Source: a bacterium
GTDB lineage: Bacteria > Planctomycetota > UBA1135 > UBA2386
Direction: 5' to 3'
NCBI GenBank assembly: GCA_030432695.1
Contig: JAUILN010000001.1
Coordinates: forward strand, 248,001 to 312,000
Length of the DNA: 64,000 nt
Shown here: positions 55,584-64,000 of the stretch, piece by piece
How the letters are laid out: the number at the start of each line of letters is the position of its first letter
Position numbering within the stretch: position 1 is the first letter of the stretch
The notes under the pieces: generated by a model
The model's database searches: none
Seen by the model: the letters and a program-made list of their open reading frames with translations, nothing else
What the model was told of the DNA's origin: nothing
Program-made: the position numbers and the translations under genes

Positions 55584-56606
55584 ATGAGCACTGCAGAATC
55601 ACCGCTGACCAAGAAGGACTTCAAGTCCGACCAGGACGTTCGCTGGTGCCCGGGTTGTGGCGACTACGGGATCCTCAACGCCGTGCAGACGGCGTTCGCC
55701 AACCTTGGCAAGAACCGTCACGACACGGTCATCATCTCGGGCATCGGCTGCTCCAGCCGGTTCCCGTACTACATGGAGACCTTCGGGTTCCACACGATCC
55801 ACGGCCGCGCGCCGTCGGTCGCGACCGGCGTGAAGCTGGCCAACCCGGAGCTCGACGTGTGGGTGATCTCCGGCGACGGCGACTCGCTGTCGATCGGCGG
55901 CAACCACCTGATCCACACTCTGCGTCGCAACGTGGGGCTCAAGATCCTGCTGTTCAACAACCGGATCTACGGGCTGACCAAGGGCCAGTACTCGCCGACC
56001 AGCGAGAAGGGCAAGCGCACCAAGTCGACACCGCTCGGCTCGATCGACCAGCCGTTCTCGCCGATCTCTCTGGCGCTCGGCGCCGGCGCGACCTGGGTCG
56101 GCCGCTCGGTCGACATCTTCGCTCAGCACCTGGTGTCGATGATCGAGGCGATGGATGCCCACCAGGGCACCGCGCTGCTCGAGATCTATCAGAACTGCAA
56201 CATCTTCAACGACGGCGCCTTCCAGGGTTTCACCGAGAAGAGCGTGCGCGACGAGCGCACCGTCGAGATGCGCGCCGGTGAACCGCTGTTGTTCGGGCCG
56301 GACGGTGCGAAGAAGGCGGTGCGCTTCGATGCTGGCATGGCGCCGCAGGTCGTCACCGTGGGTGAAGGGGGCGTCGCCGAGGCCGATCTGCCGAAGTGGG
56401 ATCCGAGTGCCGGGAGCCCGGCCGCGGCGATGTCGCTGGCGACCGCGCCGGAGGATGCCCTGCCGGTGCCGATCGGCGTGTTCCGCGACGTGCAGCGGCC
56501 GAAGTACGAGGACGAGACCATCGCCCAGATGCAGCAGGCCAAGGCCGGCAAGCAGGAGAGCCTCGAGGCGCTGCTGACCGGTTCCGAGACGTGGACGGTC
56601 GGCTGA
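55584..56606 (+). CDS. korB: 2-oxoacid:ferredoxin oxidoreductase, beta subunit
   Basis: 340 residues binding thiamine diphosphate and an Fe-S cluster. N-terminal WCPGCGDYGILNAVQ, GIGCSSRFPYYMETFGFHTIHGRAPSVATGVKLANP, TPP motif VISGDGDSLSIGGNHLIHTLRRN with FNNRIYGLTKGQYSPTSEKGKRTKSTPLGS. The cluster-ligand Cys (CPGC, IGCSS, NCN) are present. Partner of korA in the same operon; the stem-loop repeat copy C follows its stop and may end the transcript. Confidence 0.94.
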   Translation: MSTAESPLTKKDFKSDQDVRWCPGCGDYGILNAVQTAFANLGKNRHDTVIISGIGCSSRFPYYMETFGFHTIHGRAPSVATGVKLANPELDVWVISGDGDSLSIGGNHLIHTLRRNVGLKILLFNNRIYGLTKGQYSPTSEKGKRTKSTPLGSIDQPFSPISLALGAGATWVGRSVDIFAQHLVSMIEAMDAHQGTALLEIYQNCNIFNDGAFQGFTEKSVRDERTVEMRAGEPLLFGPDGAKKAVRFDAGMAPQVVTVGEGGVAEADLPKWDPSAGSPAAAMSLATAPEDALPVPIGVFRDVQRPKYEDETIAQMQQAKAGKQESLEALLTGSETWTVG

Positions 56607-56640
56607 TCAGCCGGTCCGCGCTCGGCATCGGGTGAAGTCG

Positions 56641-56680
56641 AAGGGTGAACGGTTCGACCCGGCCCAACCGTTCATCCTTT
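56641..56680. repeat. Stem-loop repeat, copy C, likely korAB terminator
   Basis: AAGGGTGAACGGTT (56641-56654) and AACCGTTCATCCTTT (56666-56680) pair over 14 positions with one G-T, around the loop CGACCCGGCCC. It lies 34 nt after the korB stop and just before the TATGCT box of the next gene. Best-formed of the three related copies. Confidence 0.75.
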
Positions 56681-56690
56681 CCGCTCCGGC

Positions 56691-56696
56691 TATGCT
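56691..56696 (+). promoter_or_regulatory. -10-like box TATGCT, 7 nt before the RpiB-like start
   Basis: CCGGCTATGCTGCCTCGG then the ATG at 56704. The stretch from the box to the ATG (TATGCTGCCTCGG) parallels TATCCTGCCTCGC at 18764, with identical spacing. Confidence 0.55.
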
Positions 56697-56703
56697 GCCT
56701 CGG

Positions 56704-57156
56704 ATGCGCATCGCCCTGTGTTCGGACGAGCCCTATCCCGTGCAGGCGACCCTCCGGTCGATCCTCGAGGGCCGCGGCCACACCGTTCGACCGTTCGGTG
56801 CCAACGCCACCGGCGGTGAGGTCTCCTGGGTCGAGGCGGCCGCCACCGCCGCCGCGAGCGTCGCCGCGGGCGAGTGCGACGAGGGCGTGTTCTCGTGCTG
56901 GTCGGGCACCGGGATCTGCATGGCGGCGAACAAGGTCGCGGGGATCCGGGCGGCGCTGTGCTGGGACCCGGCCACCGCGCGCGCGGCCCGGATCTGGAAC
57001 CACGCCAACGTGCTGTGTCTCTCGAACCGAGCGCTCTCCGACGACGTCGCCCGCGAGATCCTCGAGGCGTGGTTCGACACCGATCCCGGCGATCGAGGAG
57101 CCGAGGGCGTGGCACGGTTGCGGCAACTCGACGACCGTCACCGTCGACGGTGTTGA
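56704..57156 (+). CDS. RpiB/LacAB-like sugar-phosphate isomerase homologue
   Basis: 150 residues of the RpiB fold: RIALCSDEPYPVQATLRSILEGRGH, GEVSWVEAAATAAASVAAGECDEGVFSCWSGTGICMAANKVAGIRAALCWDP and NHANVLCLSNRALSDDVAREILEAWF. The Cys of the active-site ICGTG segment is kept (SCWSGTG, with a small insertion). The His in the N-terminal SDHxG motif is Glu, and the His before NDAN is Trp-Asn. So it may act on another substrate than ribose 5-phosphate. Start supported by the box 7 nt upstream. Confidence 0.8.
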   Translation: MRIALCSDEPYPVQATLRSILEGRGHTVRPFGANATGGEVSWVEAAATAAASVAAGECDEGVFSCWSGTGICMAANKVAGIRAALCWDPATARAARIWNHANVLCLSNRALSDDVAREILEAWFDTDPGDRGAEGVARLRQLDDRHRRRC

Positions 57157-57177
57157 CGGTGCGTCTGGATACCGTGA

Positions 57178-59565
57178 TCAGTCCCGTGCGCCGACCTCGG
57201 CGAGCGGCGACCCGTCGACGTCGAGCAGGATCGCTCGCAGAGATCCGGTATCGCTCTGGTTGACCCGCAGGATGCGGCCGTCGTGGAGCGTCGCCTCCAG
57301 GCCTTGCCCGTCCGGTTCCAGCACACGGACGAGTCGCGCCGGGGTCGACGCCCGCGATCGGCCGATGTCGATGGCGGTGACCAGCTCGATCGAGCGGAGT
57401 GGCTCGTTCGGCGTCACGGTGAGGTGGTGTTCGACGAGCTCGATCCGCGGCCGTGGCGGTGGCTCGAAGCGGTCGGTCTGCTTCAGGGTCAGGCCGTCGT
57501 GGCCGAGGAAGTGCAAGGTCGCCGTGGCGGCCCCGACTTCGAGATGGGCGGCGTGGTCCTCCGGGTCGAGTGTGAACGGTTGCTCGGCGTGGAACCACCA
57601 GGTGAGCTGCCGCGGTTCGGCCGCGCGCACGGAATCGACGACCAGCAACAGGTCGGGTTTGGCGAACACGAGGCTGCGCTCGAACAGCTCGAGGCGGCCG
57701 CCGTACGCCGCGGTCGCGTCGCCGGTGACGAGATCGAGGTGTGGGGTGGTCTCGAAGCGGGTGATCGTTCCCTTCGCCGAGGCCGAGTGTGGCGTCTGCC
57801 CCTGGCCGTCGACCGTCAGGCTGTTCACCGAGCGCGTCGACCACATCCATTCCCGATGGTGCTCGCTGCCGTAGGAGTCGCGGCGGCCGCTGCGGATCAG
57901 GAGCCGCTCGCCGTAGGCCTGGAGCAGGAACGCGTTCTGCGCCTCGTAGCCGTGCGACTGCGAGCCGAACGGACTCGACTTGAAGCGGATACCGACGTTG
58001 TCGGTGCCGTCGAGGAGGCTGGAGTTGAGCGCGGCGATCCCGGTGCCGGCGAACAACTTGGAGGTCGGCAGGTCGATAGGGGGGGTCGCAGCGGGGGCCC
58101 CGCGGGCGGCGCGGAGGAAGTCGACGAAGCCGGTGCCCTGGCGGGCCTCGTGGGCAGAGGCGTACCACTGCCAGTGCGGGTCGTCGGCCTGCTGGGCGAA
58201 CAGGCCGACCAGCGCCGCGCCGCCCCCCGAGTCGAGGCGGCCGCAGAGATCACCGAAGCCACCGCCGCGGGTGCCGGGTGGCATGGTGTAGAGCGCGAAG
58301 TCGCCGACCCTTGAGAAGAACGGCTTGCGGTAGGCGTCGAGGCCGAGCGCCTCGCGCATGACGTCGGCCCACCAGGTGAAGCGGCCGAGATAGCTGCGCC
58401 AGTAGGCGGTGCCCTCGTGCCAGCCGCCGTCGGCGTCGCTCCACACGGGATAGACCGCGGTGAACACGTTGGCCGCGAACCAGGTCCAGTCGTCGGCCTC
58501 CTCGACCTCGCCGTGCAGCGCGATGCCGACCTCGCCGAGGAAGTGCCAGGCGCGGTTGCTGTGGCTGGAGTACGGCTTCCAGAGGTGATTCGGACAGAGG
58601 TGCGCGTAGATCTCCCGGCCGCGGATCGTCAGGACGTCGCGGCAGCGCGCGCGTTCGTCGTCGGTCAACGCGGCGTGCAGGAAGGTGTAGGTCCGCGCGA
58701 AGTGGAAGGCGTAGGGCATCCCCGCTTCGTCGTTGTAGCGGTAGCCGGTGGCGCCCTTGGGATCCCACTCGGCAGCGGCGAGGAGGCGTTGCTTCGCGGC
58801 GTCGCGATACGTCTCGTCTCCGGTCAGCCACCAGGCGAAGGCGAGGTCGGCGGCGGGTTCGAGGACCGCGATCGTGCGGCGACGGTTGCCCCACCAGATC
58901 TCGCGCCATGGCTCGCTGCCGCGGACGGTGCCGGCCGGGTACTTCGGGGGTTCGTCGGTCGGAGCGGGGTTCTCGAGGGCGTGGCGGCAGCGGGCGAGGA
59001 GGGCGTCCCTTGCCGGTTGCAGGGCGCCCTCGGCGGCGGTGCGGAGCGCTTCACGTTGCTCGGGCCGGACGAACAGCCGTGGGTGGCGCGCGGGGATGCG
59101 TTCGAGGAGTTCGCCCCGGGCGGGGAGGGCGAAGGTCGCGACACCCCCGGGGACGACGAAGCTCCGGACCTCGCTGTACTGCGTGGGCGGAGCTGCCTCG
59201 TCCTGACGGCGTGCGCGGACACGCCAGTACCAGCGTCCGGCGTCGAGCGGCTCCTCCAGGCAGAGAACGGTCCAGGGAGCCGCGCCGCGGATCCTCGGCG
59301 TGTGGTGCTCGTAGATCGGCTGCCGGTCGAACGAGGCATGCCTGGTCAGCTGCAGCTGATACCAACCCGCCCCCTCCTGCGGCCGCCAGCTGAACGCCGG
59401 CGGATTCACCTCGATGGCCGCGCCGTCCGCAGGGCGGAATCCCCACTCCCCAGCCGCGGCGGGCCGGTCGTCGAACCGAGGACCATCGTTTCGGTCGACA
59501 TCCTGGGCCGGAAGGACGATCGTGCCTGCGAAGAGGGACAGGAGCGCGAGGAAGGTCGAGCGCAT
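57178..59565 (-). CDS. Exported heparinase II/III-like protein with DUF4962-type N-terminus
   Basis: 795 residues. Signal peptide (FLALLSLFAGTIVLPAQ). N-terminal Ig/fibronectin-like part (AIEVNPPAFSWRPQEGAGWYQLQL, AGRWYWRVRAR), then an alpha/alpha toroid (AADLAFAWWLTGDETYRDAAKQRLLAAAEWDP, HSNRAWHFLGEVGIAL, GWHEGTAYWRSYLGRFTWWADV), then a C-terminal beta-sandwich typical of heparinase II/III (FKSSPFGSQSHGYEAQNAFLLQAYGERLLIRSGRR, WSTRSVNSLTVDGQGQ). Likely a periplasmic polysaccharide lyase for uronate-containing glycans. The ATG at 59565 has TACACT ending 7 nt upstream; a longer frame runs back through the next gene and was rejected. Confidence 0.85.
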   Translation of the reverse strand: MRSTFLALLSLFAGTIVLPAQDVDRNDGPRFDDRPAAAGEWGFRPADGAAIEVNPPAFSWRPQEGAGWYQLQLTRHASFDRQPIYEHHTPRIRGAAPWTVLCLEEPLDAGRWYWRVRARRQDEAAPPTQYSEVRSFVVPGGVATFALPARGELLERIPARHPRLFVRPEQREALRTAAEGALQPARDALLARCRHALENPAPTDEPPKYPAGTVRGSEPWREIWWGNRRRTIAVLEPAADLAFAWWLTGDETYRDAAKQRLLAAAEWDPKGATGYRYNDEAGMPYAFHFARTYTFLHAALTDDERARCRDVLTIRGREIYAHLCPNHLWKPYSSHSNRAWHFLGEVGIALHGEVEEADDWTWFAANVFTAVYPVWSDADGGWHEGTAYWRSYLGRFTWWADVMREALGLDAYRKPFFSRVGDFALYTMPPGTRGGGFGDLCGRLDSGGGAALVGLFAQQADDPHWQWYASAHEARQGTGFVDFLRAARGAPAATPPIDLPTSKLFAGTGIAALNSSLLDGTDNVGIRFKSSPFGSQSHGYEAQNAFLLQAYGERLLIRSGRRDSYGSEHHREWMWSTRSVNSLTVDGQGQTPHSASAKGTITRFETTPHLDLVTGDATAAYGGRLELFERSLVFAKPDLLLVVDSVRAAEPRQLTWWFHAEQPFTLDPEDHAAHLEVGAATATLHFLGHDGLTLKQTDRFEPPPRPRIELVEHHLTVTPNEPLRSIELVTAIDIGRSRASTPARLVRVLEPDGQGLEATLHDGRILRVNQSDTGSLRAILLDVDGSPLAEVGARD

Positions 59566-59572
59566 GGCTCGG

Positions 59573-59578
59573 AGTGTA
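59573..59578 (-). promoter_or_regulatory. -10-like box TACACT, 7 nt before the heparinase-like start
   Basis: Minus strand reads GCGCCTACACTCCGAGCC followed by the ATG at 59565, in the 99-nt divergent spacer with the tryptophanase gene. Confidence 0.5.
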
Positions 59579-59664
59579 GGCGCGATGTCGGCGGGGAGCC
59601 GGGCGAGGCCGGAAAGAGCGGTTCGCTCGCGGGGTTGTCGATCGACCTGCCGGGCGAGCAACCC

Positions 59665-61023
59665 ATGAAGACCATCATCGAGCCGTTCCGCATCAAGTCG
59701 GTCGAACCGTTGCGGATGACCACCCGCGACGAGCGCGAGGACAAGCTGCGCGCCGCCGGATTCAACGTCTTCCACCTGCACTCTGCCGACGTCCTGATCG
59801 ACCTGCTGACCGACAGCGGCACCGGCGCGATGAGCAGCGAGCAGTGGGCGGGCATCATGCGCGGCGACGAGTCGTATGCGGGCTCGCCCAGCTACTACCG
59901 CTTCCGCGACCGGCTCCGGGAGATCACCGGCTTCGAGGGCATCCTGCCCACGCACCAGGGGCGGGCCAGCGAGCGGATCCTCTTCGAGCTGCTCGGCGGG
60001 CCGGGAAAGGTGGTGCCGAACAACGCGCACTTCGACACCACGCGCGCCAACGTCGAGCACTCGGGGGCACGGGCGATCGATCTGATGATCCCCGAGGCCA
60101 GGGAGCCCCGGAACCGGCATCCTTTCAAGGGCAACATGGATGTCGCAGCGCTGGAGCGACTGATCGCCGAGTTCGGCAGCGACGCGGTCCCGGCGGTGAT
60201 GTGCACCGTCACCAACAACTCCGGCGGCGGTCAGCCGGTGAGTCTGGAGAACCTGCGCGCGATCCGCGCGGTCTGCGATCGCCATGGGATCCCGCTGTTC
60301 CTCGACGCCTGCCGCTTCGCCGAGAACGCGTGGTTCATCAAGCAGCGGGAGCCGGGTCAGGGTGACCGACCGGTGCGGGCCATCGTCCGCGACATGTTCG
60401 ACCTCGCCGACGGCGCGACGATCAGCGCCAAGAAGGACGGCATGGTCAACATCGGCGGCGTGCTGCTGCTGCGGGATCCGGAACTCCTGCACCGTGCGAG
60501 CGACGTGCTGATCCTGACCGAGGGCTACGTGACCTACGGAGGACTGGCCGGTCGTGATCTGGAGGCGATGGCGCAGGGCTTCGAGGAGGTCCTGCACGAG
60601 GACTACCTCGAATACCGCGTCCGCTCGACCCAGTACCTCGGCGACAAGCTCGTCGCGCAGGGTGTGCCCATCCTCGAACCGCCGGGCGGGCACGCGGTCT
60701 ATCTCGACGCGAAGGCGTTCTGCCCGCACATCCCCGTCGGCGAGTTCCCTGGCCAGGCGCTCACCGTGGCGCTCTATCGAGAGGCCGGTATCCGCGCCTG
60801 CGAGATCGGCTCGGTGATGTTCGGTGGCGGGGGGCACGAGCCGCCACCCATGGAACTGGTGCGGCTGGCGATCCCGCGCCGCGTCTACACCCAGTCCCAC
60901 ATCGACTACGTGATCGAGGCGATCGTCGCGGTGCATCGGCGGGCGAGCGAACTACGCGGCCTGCGCATCGTCGAGGCCCCGCAGGTCCTGCGGCACTTCA
61001 CCGCGCGGTTCGAGGAGATGTAG
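59665..61023 (+). CDS. tnaA: Tryptophanase / beta-eliminating lyase
   Basis: 452 residues, PLP fold type I. EPFRIKSVEPLRMTTRDEREDKLRAAGFNVFHLHSADVLIDLLTDSGTGAMS is the family N-terminus. Then SYYRFRDRLREITGFEGILPTHQGRASERILFELL, TVTNNSGGGQPVSLENLRAI, PLFLDACRFAENAWFI, and the PLP lysine in ISAKKDGMVNIGG. Splits tryptophan into indole, pyruvate and ammonia; tyrosine phenol-lyase is the main alternative within the family. No tnaC-like leader peptide (Trp-containing small frame) was seen in the 99-nt spacer. Confidence 0.92.
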   Translation: MKTIIEPFRIKSVEPLRMTTRDEREDKLRAAGFNVFHLHSADVLIDLLTDSGTGAMSSEQWAGIMRGDESYAGSPSYYRFRDRLREITGFEGILPTHQGRASERILFELLGGPGKVVPNNAHFDTTRANVEHSGARAIDLMIPEAREPRNRHPFKGNMDVAALERLIAEFGSDAVPAVMCTVTNNSGGGQPVSLENLRAIRAVCDRHGIPLFLDACRFAENAWFIKQREPGQGDRPVRAIVRDMFDLADGATISAKKDGMVNIGGVLLLRDPELLHRASDVLILTEGYVTYGGLAGRDLEAMAQGFEEVLHEDYLEYRVRSTQYLGDKLVAQGVPILEPPGGHAVYLDAKAFCPHIPVGEFPGQALTVALYREAGIRACEIGSVMFGGGGHEPPPMELVRLAIPRRVYTQSHIDYVIEAIVAVHRRASELRGLRIVEAPQVLRHFTARFEEM

Positions 61024-61071
61024 GCGGGAGCGGCAGGTGCTTGATCGCTCGGATCGGGCGTGATCGACTCC

Positions 61072-61125
61072 GTGGCCGAAGGCGCGGTCGTGGCCGAAGG
61101 CGCGGTCGTGGGCGAAGGGGTCCCA
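61072..61125 (+). repeat. 18-bp tandem repeat upstream of a small membrane-protein gene
   Basis: GTGGCCGAAGGCGCGGTC at 61072-61089 is repeated exactly at 61090-61107 and in degenerate form at 61108-61125. It is in frame with the next gene, so it may be the translated N-terminus (VAEGAV repeats) if the GTG at 61060 is used. Confidence 0.75.
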
Positions 61126-61140
61126 TGCCGTCGAGTCGAC

Positions 61141-61464
61141 ATGAACGACCGGTCACCTGCAGCGACTCTCCAGGATCCGCCCGGGGCCAATGCGGCATTG
61201 ACCTTCGGCATCCTGTCGATCCTCTTCGCCGCGACCCCGATCCTGGGCCTGGTGCTCGGGTTGTTCGCTCTGTCCCGTGCAGCCACTGGTCGGCGGACCG
61301 CCGCGGCCGATCCGGGCCGCTACCGCCAGGGTGGGGTCAACAGCGCGGGCCGCGTGTGCGGACTCATCGGGACGATCCTGGGAGTCGCTCTCCTCGGCCT
61401 CGTGATCGTGTTCTTCGCCCTCGCGTGGATCGGGAAAGCACCCTTCCTCTACGCGATTTTCTGA
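61141..61464 (+). CDS. Small DUF4190-like two-helix membrane protein
   Basis: 107 residues from the ATG at 61141. After a Pro/Ala-rich start (PPGANAALTFGILSILF) there are two hydrophobic segments (ALTFGILSILFAATPILGLVLGLFALS and VCGLIGTILGVALLGLVIVFFALAWIG) separated by a polar loop with GRYRQGGVNSAGRV. This is the layout of DUF4190 proteins, whose function is unknown. An alternative GTG at 61060 would add 27 residues encoded by the 18-bp repeats. Confidence 0.7.
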   Translation: MNDRSPAATLQDPPGANAALTFGILSILFAATPILGLVLGLFALSRAATGRRTAAADPGRYRQGGVNSAGRVCGLIGTILGVALLGLVIVFFALAWIGKAPFLYAIF

Positions 61465-61563
61465 TCAGCGGCCAGCTCGAGTGGCGATCGATCCGATCGC
61501 CCGAGGTCTTGGCCTGGAACGAGCGCAGACAAGACCTGAGGCCCAGCCTCCTGGCGGCTCGCG

Positions 61564-64000
<2,437 letters not shown>

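Noticed and set aside
59566..59664. tnaC-type leader peptide before tryptophanase
   Set aside because: No small frame with a ribosome-binding site and a Trp codon in the 99-nt spacer.
59566..60936. Upstream extension of the heparinase-like gene on the minus strand
   Set aside because: It runs antisense through tryptophanase; a signal peptide and a TAnnnT box both place the start at 59565.

Overview
The window looks like chromosomal DNA of a free-living, Gram-negative-type bacterium with very high G+C and strong third-position G/C bias. The best guess is Planctomycetota. This rests on several large exported proteins (lamin-tail, Kelch and FG-GAP N-terminal modules) that end in a similar C-terminal beta domain, an ECF sigma factor paired with a leucine-rich-repeat membrane protein, a short EF-Ts, and the mix of periplasmic or outer-membrane features (MscK-type channel, SurA/PpiD-like chaperone, lipoprotein). 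Class-level placement is inference; no rRNA is present to settle it. No mobile element, prophage, CRISPR array or integrase was seen.

Layout. 1-5.3 kb (minus): a GGDEF diguanylate cyclase, rsmE and a large mechanosensitive channel (cut by the window edge), probably one transcript. 6.1-10.6 kb (plus): the translation block rpsB-tsf-pyrH-frr, with unusually long gaps, then tRNA-Lys(UUU) and a Trm112-like protein. 10.8-13.2 kb: a SurA/PpiD-like membrane-anchored chaperone, facing sodB. 14.0-18.7 kb (minus): a surface-glycan type cluster (GT2, FAD oxidoreductase, two SAM methyltransferases, DCC thiol protein). 18.7-22 kb: an SGNH-like exported protein and two exported proteins of unknown function. 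22-29.6 kb: two tandem paralogous lamin-tail proteins, a Kelch protein and a coupled, apparently frameshifted gene.

29.7-38 kb (plus): a small membrane protein plus SSS symporter, a MoaD-MoaE fusion, leucyl aminopeptidase coupled to a lipoprotein, acetyl-CoA synthetase and a nitroreductase. 38-40.6 kb (minus): LRR anti-sigma-like protein, ECF sigma factor and a SanA/YdcF protein. 40.7-47.2 kb: cutC, a second Kelch protein, a double-domain KaiC-like ATPase, a divergent histidine phosphatase and an FG-GAP protein. 47.3-51 kb (minus): a translationally coupled trio of exported toroid protein, voltage-gated K+ channel and small membrane protein. 51.1-64 kb: a Tat-type TIM-barrel protein, UspA- and HAD-family proteins, 2-oxoacid:ferredoxin oxidoreductase korAB, an RpiB-like protein, an exported heparinase-like protein, tryptophanase, a small membrane protein and aconitase (cut by the window edge). 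Acs, KorAB and aconitase give this stretch a central-carbon flavour.

Two genome-scale signals stand out. First, a TAnnnT box recurs only 7-12 nt before many start codons, suggesting that leaderless or nearly leaderless transcription is common here. Second, a stem-loop repeat (about 40 nt, core GGGTGAAC...GTTCAYCC) occurs three times, each time at the 3' end of a gene. A third theme is the shared C-terminal domain on exported proteins with unrelated N-terminal modules.
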